A stretch of 64,000 nt of DNA from Macrotis lagotis (GCF_037893015.1 NC_133658.1:172999579-173063578); one strand, 5' to 3'; shown: positions 23,543 through 36,339, counted from the stretch's first letter. The notes: a model not told the origin generated them from the letters alone. Numbers and translations are program-made.

Positions 23543-26500
23543 TTACTACTTTAGGAAAGAGTATTAGACATAGAACAGACTAAACTATAAACTCATGAGA
23601 TCTAAAATACCAAGACACTACCAGGGATCTAGGAACTGAAGTTCAGGCCAGAATTTGTAGGTAGTTGAACCAGGGGAAGAGTAAAACTCTGACAAACTGC
23701 TGGACCCAATCTAATTATATGAGCAATTGATTTGATCTTTGCAATTGGTAGGAGACCAAAGACATCAGACAATAAGGTTCCATTCCTATTACCTCATACT
23801 CAACTGACTAATTAATGCCATGGAACATGAATATATTGTCAAAAAAGACCATACCTCTTGACAATATAGTTCTAATATTGGGCCTACAATTTGACATATT
23901 ATCTTTCAAGGAGTGTAGAAGACTAAGTCATCTGGTGTGAGGGCTGCTGTACCCTTTACAGAACAGCTTTTCACCTTTGGTGTCCACCTGATTCACCCAT
24001 CTCTCAAAGAAGCTGGAGCATGTGCAGCAACCACCCTGGAAAACTGTTTGGTAGATGAACCAAATCAGATTGAGGGTAACTAAAGGATCTCAAATCTTTT
24101 AATGAATTAGGGGGATGTTTACCCACAAGCATGTGAAGACTTCCCTTTGGCAGAATGAACAAATGAGGACAATTTATTCCAACAACCATGAAGACAGTTC
24201 AAGCAGTCATTGTGGAACTTAGTTTGACATCGAAGATATCAAGGTCATCCACTGGATCCTAGGCTATCATCAGTCATCTTGACATTGTCTTACCACTGGA
24301 TGGCAGTGACTCTGTAAGAGAAAGAGCAACCAATGACTTCTATAACTCCGCCTCACTTAAATTCAATTATGTATGAATCAAAAGACATCATCCATTACAC
24401 ATTTTACCATTTTTACTATACTTACCTGTAACAACATAGTTGGAGCCATAATCACAATCATGCACACATCCAATAGATAGGATTGACTTCTCACTGGACT
24501 GAAGCAACCATGGGATTAAACAGCCCCTGGATATCTGAGAAGCCTTTTTGAAGGACTGCGCTGCTCAGTTCTTGATGTGAGGAAGAGGCTAGAAAAGATG
24601 CCCCAAAGATGCCCAGGGTCAAAACAGAAAAAAAAAATTCAAAAACTTTTGCAGAGATGATGTACATGGAAGCTGCATACATTTATGTATAACTCAAAAT
24701 ACAGTAGACCTGAAAGAAGAATAGCTCTTCTTGTAAGAGAACTAAGCAGGTATCACATCCAAAAGCATCCCTGAGTGAAACAAGGCTGGCAAATGAAAGA
24801 CAGCTTATCAAAGTCTGACCTGGATACACATTTTTCTGGAATGATTGCATTGGAAGTTCTGGAGTGCCATGAAGCTGGTGAAAGTTTTACAATCAAAATT
24901 AATCTAATCACCAAGTTTGTATATCTACAAAAAAGTGAACAGGCTTACAACAATGCAATTGCCACTTGCAGGAAAACACCATTCTACCATCATCACTGTA
25001 TATACTCACACCATGACAAACCCTAATGAGGCCAAGGAAAAAATTTTTGGAGACCCTCATCATCAATGTGTCAAAAAAGAACAAACTTATAATGGTATAT
25101 ACCTTTAAAGCCAGAGTAGGCATATTCTCCCCAATAAGGCAGGGAACCCTTGGGAGCAAGGGAATCAGAAATAGCAACCACAATTGTCACTTAGTATTGA
25201 AGACTTGTATATCTCATCACCAACATCTTCTGTTTACCTAAATGTAATAAAAATTCATGGATTCACCCTTATAGCAAATATTGGCATTTAATAAACTGTC
25301 GTTGTAAAGAGAAGAAATACATAGGATGTGAGAGTGACAAAGGCAATGTGTAGTCTAGATTGGTCATAGACTTTTCTTCTTCATTTGAATTCAACAAAAA
25401 GCAAGGGCTCCAAAATTAGACATCTACCAAAAGACTTCATGTCAACATATCAGGGCACTTTTCTAATAAGAACCAGTTCATTGCTAAATTGGAGGGGAAA
25501 CTAAGTCAAAACATAGATGATTACAATTGACTACAGCTTTCAGAGATCTGGTCTACTTTACTTATTTGGGTCAGAATACTTGCAAACATCAAGATTGATT
25601 TGATAAAAATAATAGTGAAACTCCAAAGCTGCTCAATGAAAAATGAGAACTCTACAGGATTTACCAGCAGGATAGTTCATTCATTTCTAAGAAGGCAGCA
25701 TTTAATTCCATCAAAAGAAAAATAAACAAACTTAGAGAGATGCGGGATTCTTGGCTCATTAAGAAGTCATATGGAATTCAGGTTTACACTGATAGCAACA
25801 ATTCAAAGCACTTTTATGATGCTCTGAAGATTTATGAGCCAAAGACCTGATGTTTGTACTTCATTATAAAAGAAGAAAAACCATAACATCAGGGAGAGCT
25901 GCCATGACAAGCAAGTGAATTGGATTTGAGCTAGGGGGTACTATGCTAAGTCACCAGTATCACTTTCTCCTCCAGAACCATCCAGTGATTGACAAAAATA
26001 GATCAGGACAACTGGAGATGGCTCTGGATGCCAGGCAACCCGAACAAAATAGGAAAAAACATGTATGGTCTAAAAAATTAACTTCAAATATGAATCTAAA
26101 TGTTTACTTATATGGATGTCTCAAGTTAATTCACTGTGCAAGGCAAACTCATCTAAAGAGGTCAAAGGATTGAAATGACTTTTATTGTTATCCACTACCC
26201 TCTAAATAATGGGGAGTAGTTGCTGATGTATGCATCTTTAGGGTACAAAAATTGTTTTTTGAAATGTCAAACTAAATAATATTTTATATATTTCAACACA
26301 GTTAATATTTCTTTGGTCTAGATACTTCACCAGGAAAAAAAGCACTTCCCTAACTGAAGCATCTTACCTGAAAACTGGAGTAGGAGACAGCCAAAATGTT
26401 TGCTTTCAGTGAAGTCTTTGCTGATAGATCTGCTGAGATCCAACATACCATCACACTAAAAGAAGTCCAAAATCTTTCTAGCTAGCAAGGCACTTATATA

Positions 26501-26779
26501 TGTAAAAATAGGTCCCTTTAGGCACACTCTAAGACAGAAATATCCTTAAGATTGCTTTTCATTGACTGAAAGAAAAATCAAATATATCTTAATCTTCTCT
26601 TCAGTAAATGAGGTAATTCACATAAATTAATTTTCCAAATAACTGAAGCTTACTTTTAAGTAATAAAGCTTTGTTTAAAAAGATAACTTTTCTAAAATGT
26701 AATTTAAAAGAATAAAAGAGTAGGAAGAATTCAAAGAATTATGTGAAAACTTGTGTCTAACATGGAAGTGAAAAAGAAA

Positions 26780-27085
26780 AAAATTGTGGCATCTGAATGC
26801 ATATTATGTTCACTGCTTTAAAATTTATCTTATGTTTGTCCTTCCTCTCTCATGGTTTTTTTTTCTTTCCCATTAGTTCTAATTCCTCAAACACAAAATT
26901 ACTAATATGTAAATATGTTGAACACAAAGATCCATGTATAAATTTTACCAAACTATTCACTGCCATGGAGAGGGGGTAGGGAAGGGAATGTTGTAGAAGA
27001 ATGTGTAACTCATAAATTTGCAAATGGATGAATGTTGAAAAACCATCTTAACATGGAAACAGAAAAATAAAATAAAATTTCAATT
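26780..27085 (+). mobile_element. L1 3' end with poly-A
   Basis: CTGCCATGGAGAGGGGGTAG, GATGAATGTTGAAAAACC and the AATAAAATAAAATTTC tail recur at 56100-56225. Confidence 0.65.
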
Positions 27086-27403
27086 AAAAAAAAGATGAAC
27101 CAAAAAAACATAAATATGTAATTGAAAACATTTTTAAACAGTAACAAAACTCAGATTAAACAATAATGGACAATGTTGATTCTAATTTATTAGAATTAAA
27201 ATACATACCCTTTGATTGAACTAGTTAGTGTTATATAAGCTTGCCTCTACTATCAATCACAATCACTCTTTTAGTCTATTTTGCTTTGGAGAGTTTCATT
27301 GTGATGCCATTAAGATTTCCAAGCCATGTTAAAACAAAATCAATTAATATAACATACTTAATAACACCTGCCATTTATACATTTAAAACTACAAGGCACT
27401 TTA

Positions 27404-27404
27404 C

Positions 27405-27446
<42 letters not shown>

Positions 27447-27465
27447 GATAGATAGATAGATAGAT

Positions 27466-27517
<52 letters not shown>

Positions 27518-27521
27518 TAGA
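27404..27521. repeat. (GATA)n tetranucleotide array
   Basis: About 118 bases of GATA interrupted by two GATGATA variants. It starts directly after GGCACTTTACATAGAT, a SINE-like end. Confidence 0.97.
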
Positions 27522-27832
27522 TCTTACTTTCCTATTTCTGATGTTCCTGGAACAACAGGGCCAAAGACCTATAGTGTATCTCAAGTGCTGATGGAGCTGC
27601 ATCAATTAATGACAAGGACTTGATCATGGAGAGATGAGCTGAACATTTCCATGGTGTTCTCAATAAACCACCATTATTCAATGCTGAAGTCACTGACCAT
27701 AAACCTCAGCTGAAATCAATCCCTTTCCAGCTGAAATTCCAAATGAAGATGAGCTTTTAAATGCCATTAGATTCCTTTGATGTGGCAAAGCACCTGGTAC
27801 TTATTCTATTCCAGATGAGATTTTCAAAATAG

Positions 27833-27997
<165 letters not shown>

Positions 27998-28476
27998 CTT
28001 CACATGGGCATCTTCCTAAGAACTGAGGAATGGTTAATATGGTATTTAGTGTCCAAATTCAGGAGAAATGCCAGGAGCAGAGCAAAAGTCTTTACATAAT
28101 GTTCATCAATCTAACCAAGACCTTTGATACCCTTAGTCGTGAGAACTTGTGGAAATTACATCAAAATTTGATTGCCCAATTGTCCAGCATTGAGCATCAG
28201 TTTCATACTGGTCAAATGGTCAAATTTCTCTCATTTTCTCAGTCACCAAAGGAGTGAAGCAATACTATGTACTTGCTCCCAGGCTTTTTAGCATGATGTT
28301 TTCATCCATGTTGTCCAATGCCTTCCAGGAGGATGAAAACAGCATCAAAGTCAGCTACTATACTAACAGTAAATTATTTAACTTGAAAAAGATATATAGA
28401 GGGAGAGTTACAACTTAACATTTTGTTCAAAGATGATTATGTATTCAGTGAAGACTGAGCTGCTACAAAGTACAGA

Positions 28477-28562
28477 GCAAATCTCTGCTGCTTATACTAA
28501 TTTTATTCTAACAATCTCTGCAAATCTCTGCTGCTTATACTAATTTTATTCTAACAATTAAC
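28477..28562. repeat. 43-base tandem duplication within the LINE
   Basis: GCAAATCTCTGCTGCTTATA starts at 28477 and again at 28520; the two units are essentially identical over 43 bases. Confidence 0.93.
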
Positions 28563-29258
28563 ACCAAGAAAATATAGGTTCTCCACCAGTCAACATCATG
28601 CCATCTGAATGTGGAACCACTGATTAAAGCAAGCGAAGAAATTTTGAATACTATGGATAATCCCACTTAGTTTGGCAGCATACATTCTAGGAATGGACAC
28701 ATAGATGATGAAGTTGATGTACACATTGCTGTAGCTAGCTTAATATTTTGGAGGATCTTAAGGAAAATGTCGGGAGAAGAGGCAATCTGAGGATCTACAG
28801 AGCTGTTTTGCTGACCTCACAGTTGTAAAACTTGTGAAACCTGGCCAATATATCTGTGCATGCCAGGAAAGTGAGATGCTTCTATTTGAATTTTCTTGGG
28901 AAGGTTCTCGGGATCACTAGAAAGATAAGGTACTGCATGCTAAGCATTCATTTAAACTTTCTCCAGAGAGTACAAGTCCTATTCATTTCAAATACCAAAC
29001 ATATATTTACCTAAAAGATGGTTTACAGAGTACTCACACAAGCAGGCTCATGAAGACAGGGGAGGAAGAGGAGGCAGAACCTCCTGTGACATCATGAAAA
29101 GTAAAAAAAAGTAATAATGCTAAAGTAACTAAACATTAATACTTACTCACTGATCTTTGTTTTATATGTAATTTCTCTATAACTCCAGTCATTTTCATAG
29201 CAAAAGTAGCTAAATCTGTTTATTTTTGCCTCAAACACAGGGAAAGGTGCCCATAGAT

Positions 29259-29454
29259 CAGGGATGGACAGACATTTTTCTGCCAAGTGCCATTTGGATA
29301 TTTATAATATTATTCATGGGCTATATTTGGTCAAATATTTAATTAATGTATCCTAAAAAAAAGCTACTAGATTTATTGAATTTCACATCCCACCTGTGGT
29401 TGCCATGCCAATGCCACAGAATATGGCCCATGAGCCAGAGGTTCCCTAGCCCTA
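29259..29454. mobile_element. hAT-like non-autonomous DNA transposon
   Basis: CAGGGATGGACAGACATTTT at one end and GAGGTTCCCTAGCCCT at the other form imperfect inverted ends. The interior GCCATTTGGATATTTATAAT and ATATGGCCCATGAGCC is typical of an old hAT MITE. It interrupts the LINE. Confidence 0.55.
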
Positions 29455-30344
29455 ATCTAGATGATACATTTCTTACATTTGTATAAAATATTTATTATTA
29501 GTGATTTTGATTTTAACTGTCGAAAAAAACACCAACTGAGGCAATCACTGAAGGGGACATGTGTGTGCTACCTTGGTTAGGCTCATCCAAAGTAAATCTT
29601 GACTCTGATATTGTTTATTCCTTCTTAGTCATGGACCCACCACCCATCACTACACACAAGGCAAATGTCAACATGGAGGTCAGGAGAAGTAATACAAGGA
29701 CACTCTTAAAGTCTTCTAAAGAACTTTGGAATTGACTGTGTGAAATGGGAGGTATTGGTAAAGAACCACCCAGCATGATATGCCCACTCTAAAGAAGGAA
29801 CTATGTTATGTGAGTGAAGCAGAATTACAGTAGCTCAAAAAAAAATGTGAGATATACAAATTTAGAGACATCTACACTCCATATGTTCAAATAGACTATT
29901 TGTGCCCGACCTGTGGTTGGAACCTTTTGAGCTCACATTGTTCTGATCAGTCCCAATGGAACACTGTGTCTTGACTCCAACACAGTGATGTCATCTTGGT
30001 CCTCTGAGAAAGGAGGACAACAGTCAATTAATTACTTTGCAAAAAATTCATAAGAAGCAGTGGCCCTTCATTTTTCTCTATCTTGGGCTATGTAAATTCC
30101 TGGGATATTTCAGATTTGTTTACTGCCTTTTAGTGAAATGAATACTTTAGGAGGTTATAAATCATGTGCCAAAATTTGTAGCTGTATTTATAATGGCAAA
30201 AGTAAAATGAATTCCCTTCTCCTGGGTTTTCTTACATGTTATTACTTATATTAGAAATATTACAGTTCAGCAGTTTTCAGACATTTCTCTCTAAAAACAC
30301 TTTTGTCGGGTAAGTAATATAACTACATATTGAGCATAAGCAGA

Positions 30345-30470
30345 AAAGAAGGGAGGAAAGAAGAATTAGGGAGGGAGAGAAGAAGGGGGAGGGAGGGAGG
30401 AAGAAAAAAAAAGAAAGAAGGGAGAGAAGAATGGAAAGAGAGCAAGGAGGGAAAGAAGGCCAGAGACAAA
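30345..30470. repeat. Purine-rich GGA/GAAA simple sequence
   Basis: Imperfect GGGAGG/GAAAGAAG repeats over about 120 bases. Confidence 0.85.
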
Positions 30471-30777
30471 GATTTTATATTTTAATGCCCTAGATTTTAA
30501 TTATCATTTTAATATACTAGTGTTCATCTTCTCAGCATTTCTAGGCTTCTGCTGTTCCAACCTGCTTTTCTAACCTTCTTTTACATTGCTCCCCTTGGGA
30601 CTTCATAGGCTCCAGGTATTTCTGACTCAACTTTGCATCCCCTAATTCCTTACATTTCTACTAGTTCCCATATGACTTGAATTATGTTTAGCTTCTCTCC
30701 CTCCACCAAACTTTACCTTTTGCTTCTTCATTCTAATAATCAAACTACCTCATTCTTAAAGTAAATGTACCATTTGG

Positions 30778-30985
30778 TTGGGACTCCAAGGTGGTACAGT
30801 GGATAGAGTTCTAGACTTGGAGGCAGGAAGACCTGAGTTCAAATCATGCCTCAGAGGCTTACTAGCTATGTGGCCCTGGCCTTAATCCACTAAAGAAGGA
30901 AATGGCAAATCACTTCTGTAGCTTTGTCTTGGAAACCCCAAATGGAGTCATGAAGAGTTGGAAACAACTGAACAATTACAACATT
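30778..30985 (+). mobile_element. Core-SINE, long type
   Basis: GGTGGTACAGTGGATAGAGT head, GAGTTCAAATCATGCCTCAG, AAATGGCAAATCACTTCTG, AATGGAGTCATGAAGAG and an ACAACTGAACAATTACAAC end. Confidence 0.9.
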
Positions 30986-31109
30986 CTATGATAGCTATAG
31001 ATGTTGTGGGGTTTACAAAACAAGTATGGATCCTATTCTCCTGAATTCATAATCTAATGAGGGGACTGAAGATAAAAGAATTAAATAAGTTCAATGACAT
31101 TGTGACATT

Positions 31110-31225
31110 AATCTCTCAATTCTTCTGTTTATTCCTTCTCAGTTTCCTTTGCTGGATCATCCCTTTCCTCTCATCCTGTAAGTGTGGCAACCCACCCACC
31201 CTCCAGACTCTTATCCAAGTCTCTT
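31110..31225 (+). mobile_element. L2 reverse transcriptase fragment
   Basis: It reads VSFAGSSLSSHPVSV-like after one frame choice (TTTCCTTTGCTGGATCATCC), matching the L2 RT segment before the catalytic box. Confidence 0.5.
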
Positions 31226-31479
31226 CTCTTCCACTCCTTTCCATTACAAATTTTTATAATGGACAGAGAAGTTTGCCTGGGTTCAAAACCTGAGTTCAAG
31301 ACCTCTCACAAACACTGAATAAACATGGCCATTCATTCATTTTCTCAGGCAACTCTTAAGACTCCACTGTTTTAAAAATAATCCATACAATTATCCATGA
31401 CAATTCCAAAAGATTCATGATGAAAAATGCTATCTCATTCTAAAGAGAACTCATGAATTCTAAGTCAATATTAAAGCTA

Positions 31480-31660
31480 ATTTTTTTCATTTTTAAATTT
31501 TTTCTTGCAACATGGCTAATACAAAAACATGTTTTTCATGACTTTATATGTATAATGGGTATCCTAAATGTTTGCTTTTTTAACAGATGGGGGAGGTACT
31601 AGAGGAAAGGTAGAGAATTTGGAATTCAAAATAAAAAAATAAACATTTTTAAAAGGTTAC
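31480..31660 (+). mobile_element. L1-type 3' end with poly-A
   Basis: GATGGGGGAGGTACTAGAGG, AATTTGGAATTCAAAATAAA and an A-rich end. Confidence 0.4.
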
Positions 31661-31782
31661 ATTGAGAGTTTTCCACATTGATAAAATCATAGATCCAGAC
31701 ATTATACTCTTCCCCATCAAAAAAAAAAGTTCAGCAACTGAAGGAGTATCAATGAGCAATTCATGATTATTATTAATAATAT

Positions 31783-31988
31783 TGTTGTTGTTCAATCACT
31801 TTAGTTTTGTCCAACTCTTCATGATCCCGTTTGGGGTTTGCCATTTCCTTCTCCAACTCATTTGACACATGAGGAAACTAAGGTAAACAGATTAGGTGGC
31901 TTGCCCGGGGTCATATAGCTCTTAAGTGTCTGAGGCCTCATTTGAACTCAGGTCTTCCTGACTCTAGGCCCATTATCCACTGAGCCAT
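31783..31988 (-). mobile_element. Core-SINE, long type, minus orientation
   Basis: GTTGTTGTTCAATCACTTTA, GTTTGCCATTTCCTTCTCC, GGTGGCTTGCCCGGGGTCAT and CTCTAGGCCCATTATCCAC. Confidence 0.9.
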
Positions 31989-31989
31989 A

Positions 31990-32155
31990 TAATTAGTATT
32001 TATATAGTGCTTTATGGTTGACAAAGTGTTATATTATATATTATTTCATGTAACCCTCTAAACAACCCAGTGAAGTAGGTGTTATATGATTCCTGCTTTG
32101 CAGTTATGGAAACAGGACGCCAGCGGGGACTTGACACAGCTAGAACATGTCAACA
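31990..32155 (+). mobile_element. MIR/MAR1-type SINE fragment
   Basis: TATTTATATAGTGCTTTATG, TTTCATGTAACCCTC and AGTGAAGTAGGTGTTAT. Confidence 0.65.
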
Positions 32156-33480
32156 GTTATAAAAACATATAAACAAAAGACAATTGTACTTTTCACTATT
32201 TACTCTGTCAACAAGAAATCATAGCTTCACAAAACTTACATGAAAACTAAGTTTATTACAAGAGAAAAAACATGCACAGTTCATAATCCATTCAGAAGTT
32301 TGCATTTTCTAACAGCAAAACCAGAATTCTCCATTTAAAGGGGTGTGCTAAGGGAAGGGGGAAAATGCAGTAAAGGTGTGGGGGAACCCTCCCGCAGGGG
32401 AAAAGAAAGGCAATGGCAAAAGTCAAATTCTTTTCCCTTGGAAATTGCTAGATTATGAAGATAGTTAGGTCTTCTTAACTACAAGGATCTCAGTTTTACA
32501 AACTATTTCCCAGCCAAGTGAAGACTGACTAGTACCTGGCTTAACTCCCAAGGATACACAGGGAGTCAAACTGAGGATGCAAACAACAAATTATAACTAC
32601 TAGGAAGCATTGTCCTTTATACAGTTAAGGCCTCCTGCATCCTCTAGATTCAATATTTCTGGAAAATATGGCAACTCAAAAAGAAATATTCAGGAGACCT
32701 CTTAAGAGTCCTTAACAGTTTTATTACAGGAGGATAAGGCTTATAGCTATTTAATTGTATAAATATTGGATGTACTGAAGGATCTTGAATCATCTTCTTT
32801 ATGTCTTACTTAACATTAGAACCTCCCACCAATTTGTTGTTCTGAAAAAGAAACTCCTCCTACTAGAGTTTCATCCAAGTCTGGCATTAATAAGGGACCC
32901 CAAGAACCACCTGCCCCCCATATCTAGATTGGGGTTTTTTTGGCGAGGCAATGGGGCTAAATGACTTGCCCACGGCCACACAACTAAGTAATTTTTAAGT
33001 GTCTGAGGCTGAAGTTGAATTCAGGTCTGCCTGACTCTAGGGCTGGTGCTCTATTCACTTCATCACCTAGCTGCTTCCATATCTAGGTTTAATGAGAAAT
33101 ACCCACTCCTACATGTGTTCTCTGTTCTCAAGCAAACCATTTTTAGAATAAATAATCTTGCCATCTAAATCTCAACATTGAGTGTGTTCCATCCTCTCCA
33201 TTTCTTGCTCACCCAACTGCTTACCTATGTGGAGGTCAAACTTCTGCTTTGTTTGCCTGCTTACTGGTTCACATAGTAATAAAGTTTATGTTTGTATCAC
33301 TCCTGAGGACCAATTTTCTAGAAATCCCAAACCCATGTAAGTTATTTTGTGGGATCTTAGCTTTTCAGCCCTTTGGGCTTCAGTTAAATTATGTTCACAA
33401 TTCTAAGATAGATAAAGAAGGCTTTACAGAGATCATGGACTAGGACCAGGCTGGTTCTTGTATCTCAGGTAGGACTTTGA
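32156..33480. other. Unassigned sequence around the SINE, possibly an old LTR
   Basis: GGGACCCCAAGAACCACC and, beyond the SINE, TTCTCAAGCAAACC and AATAAATAATCTTGCC have the look of an LTR 3' part, but no terminal TG/CA pair or partner copy is visible. Confidence 0.2.
32931..33076 (-). mobile_element. tRNA-derived SINE, minus orientation
   Basis: Diverged reverse copy flanked by CCATATCTAGATT (32918-32930) and CCATATCTAGGTT (33077-33089). Confidence 0.92.
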
Positions 33481-33484
33481 GAGG

Positions 33485-33780
33485 TAGAGAAGGATAGAAG
33501 CATTCCATGGAATGTCTTAGAGTTGGAGAAAAACCACCATGTATCTCCTACATGTGATGACAAAAAAAATCATTCTGTATCTACTGAAAGACCTCCAAGA
33601 GAAGAGAAAATCATCTCCTATTGGAGTAGTCCATTCTACTTTGACAAGTCCTAATTCTCAGAAAATTTCTCTTCATATAAAAATAAATCTGTCTCCAAAC
33701 TTCTACCCATAACTTCTAGTTGTGCACAATGAGGCCAATAGAACTCGTGACTTTTATACAAATATTTGATCTCCTATCAT
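33485..33780 (-). mobile_element. L3/CR1-like 3' fragment, antisense
   Basis: CAAGTCCTAATTCTCAG, TCTCCAAACTTCTACCCATA and CTTCTAGTTGTGC parallel the reversed L3 3' end, with heavy divergence. Confidence 0.4.
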
Positions 33781-34194
33781 ATACCATATTTTTTTCCTTT
33801 CATATGAAACTTGAAGGGACAGATTAATGTGTGGCATGAAGAAAGGCTAGATAAAGTGATGTCTTCCTTCATCACACAGAGAAAGGAGTTAGTGATAAAT
33901 CATAAGATTTGTGTCAACTTTTATAAGTTTCTACTTGAATTTTCTCTGGTTTCTCCTACTTTGATTGCAGATGTCCCAATGTGCTGCCTAGAATTGTGGG
34001 AGTGCTGTCATAGTTCTAGCGGGTATGGAGGTGACCAATAACATCCTGATCTCATTACCTAAGGTTATTAACATGTTTCTGCCTGTGGTGCCTCAACCAT
34101 GTTGCTGGTCAATGACAGCTCACAAGCTCTAACACATTTCATTTCTTCTTTTTGCTCAAAATTAACTAATCAAAAAGTGGGGGGGGAGAACTAT

Positions 34195-34350
34195 TATAAT
34201 AAACAGGCACTGTACAAAGAACTGAGAATACAAAGAAAGACCAAAACATAGTCCCTGCTTCAAGGATCTCAGAGTCTAATGGAGGAGACAGTATGTGACT
34301 ATTTAAGATATGTACAGTGTAAATGGAAAGTTATCTCAGAAGAAAAACAT
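34195..34350 (-). mobile_element. L2 3' end, antisense
   Basis: GCACTGTACAAAGAACTGAG, CATAGTCCCTGCTTCAAGG and AGAGTCTAATGGAGGAGAC. Confidence 0.6.
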
Positions 34351-34400
34351 TTAATATAGCCATTTAGGTTTGTGAGCTATATGATTGTCATACAAAGGGC

Positions 34401-34403
<3 letters not shown>

Positions 34404-34456
<53 letters not shown>

Positions 34457-34465
34457 TATATATAT
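34404..34465. repeat. (TA)n microsatellite
   Basis: Nearly pure TA with a GTATATATACA interruption. Confidence 0.95.
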
Positions 34466-34469
34466 TGCC

Positions 34470-35647
34470 TCATTTTCAAGCTAAGCATATAAATGACTAA
34501 ATCCTCCACTGTAGTATGATTATTTTGACCAGTTCACTTCAGCTCATCACAATCTAAAAATGATCTGGTCCTGAATTCTTTATCCATCTTACTTTTTGAC
34601 TTTTGACTTCACATTTCCACCACACATTCTTCCTGCATTTCAGTACTGAGGTTGACAAGTGACATCTTTCCCTCCCCACCCTTCTTTGACTATATTGGGA
34701 ATCATTGGTCACACTTTGAGGGGCACAGGTTGGATTGTCTAAGGTTTAAGCTAATCCTTACTTAGTGTGGCTGCACAATAAGAAGGTGAAGGTCAAATTA
34801 CATCCAAGATTTGAGACCCTAAGGTCCTCCTGCATTGCTAGTGAATTCATTCTCCTACGTGACCACATTGTACTTCCTATCCTTAAATGACTTTGTGATA
34901 TTTTCCCAGATTCCATTTCTTTGCCCCAAATGCCAAAGTTCTTAACTCTAGATGAAATTAATATTTTCAGCCTGTACTTTGAACATAGATAATCTTTTCA
35001 CTATGGCAGAAATAGAAATATCATCTATTCTATGCAAATCATTGCAAAATATTTCCTGCTGTTCATACTGATGTTGATTCCCAAGCCTTATCTTTCAAAC
35101 TGCTTCTGGATGTTCATAATTCATCTTTTTTTCTTTTTATTATTTTTCATCCTTATGTCAATTCTTAACCATTTAACAGCCACACCCAACTTCAAGTCTG
35201 TTCAATTAACATAGATTAAATATTTGCTATGTGCCAGGTTGCTTACACCAAGTTTAACACAGTGCTTACTAAATATACTCATTAACTGAATGAGACAATG
35301 CAGAAATGGGGAAATAAGTAGGAAATGGGCAAAAGAAGAGAAAAATGAAAGCTCCACTCTCAAGTTGCTGATATTCTACTAGGGGGAAAAAACTTGTACA
35401 TGGGTAAATAGTTACAAATGATATACAAAGTAATTTTGGAAAGGTGAATATGATCCCACAAAACCTTCTGTAGGAGGCGGTTCTTATACAGAACTTTGAA
35501 TGAAATTTCATAAGGTCCAATAAGTTGAGGTAATGAAGGATAGCATTCCACATTTGACAGACAGCTTATACAAAAGCTCATAGGTGGAAGATAAATATTA
35601 TATTCAGAGAATATCAAGTTAGTTAATTTGTCTAAAATGTATAAAGG
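34470..35647. other. Unassigned stretch
   Basis: A few faint L2-like phrases (TTTGCTATGTGCCAGGTTGC near 35222). Two overlapping minus frames at 35269-35668 carry no recognised motif. Confidence 0.4.
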
Positions 35648-35648
35648 A

Positions 35649-35776
35649 AGGGCAGCTAAGTGGTGCAATGGATAAAGTACCAGCCCTGAAGTCAGGAGGA
35701 CCTGAGTTCAAATGCAGCCTTAACTATCTACTACTATGTGACTGACCCTGGGAAAGTCACTTAACCCTAATTGAAT
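35649..35776 (+). mobile_element. tRNA-derived SINE
   Basis: GGGCAGCTAAGTGGTGCAAT head, GAGTTCAAATGCAGCC, and GGGAAAGTCACTTAACCC. Confidence 0.9.
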
Positions 35777-36159
35777 AAATATATTAAGTGTATAAAGATA
35801 AATAATGTGTAATTCTCCTAAAAAACACATTACAGTCAGAATGTGAAAAGCCAAACACTCTCACTTTTTTAATGTTTTATATTTTCCTAATTATATTGTC
35901 TTGCCAACTATCTTTTCCTTCTTATCCTTTTTATTCCGTAGGTTGAGTTCTTCTGTTCAAATTATTCTTCTTCAATTTTCACCTCAAGTTCTCCCAGATT
36001 TCTTCTCCCCCAAGTCAGTCTCTGGTCTTCATAGATCTAAAGCTCATTAAGTCATGTTCATAATTATCAATTCAATTTAATTAAACAATTCACCAAACAT
36101 TTGTTAAGTGTCTACTATGATTCAGACTCTATGTATTCCAGGTACCAAAGAGAGAAAAG

Positions 36160-36274
36160 AAGGAAGGGAGGAAGGAAGGAAGGAAGGAAGGAAGGAAGGA
36201 AGGAAGGAAGGAAGGAAGGAAGGAAGGAAGGAAGGAAGGAAGGAAGGGAGGGAGGGAGGGAGGGAGGGAGGGAG
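36160..36274. repeat. (GGAA)n(GGGA)n array
   Basis: About 22 GGAA units followed by seven GGGA units. It interrupts an antisense L2 end that starts near 36065. Confidence 0.96.
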
Positions 36275-36339
36275 ATAAAGAAGAAATTCAATCTTTGCCC
36301 TCAGAAAGCTTTCATTCTATTAAAATAGAGTGAGGCTGA

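Larger units (their letters stand above)
25849..27559 (-). mobile_element. 1.7-kb nested insertion in the LINE, flanked by GCCAAAGACCT
   Basis: The 11-base direct repeat GCCAAAGACCT at 25838-25848 and 27560-27570 brackets this block. Joining the LINE across it restores the reading YEPKTYSVSQ. The left end is a reversed LINE-type tail (TTTGTACTTCATTATAAAAG), followed by GTGAATTGGATTTGAGC and TCACTTTCTCCTCCAGAACC, as in the other minus-strand LINE-tailed repeats. The block also holds an L1 3' end and a GATA array as later events. Confidence 0.65.

Noticed and set aside
27404..27521. CRISPR-like regular array
   Set aside because: The units are four bases with no spacers; this is a GATA microsatellite.
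28030..28257. Apparent 75-residue protein with reverse transcriptase similarity
   Set aside because: It is one unbroken piece of the dead LINE at 24.2-30.0 kb, not a gene.
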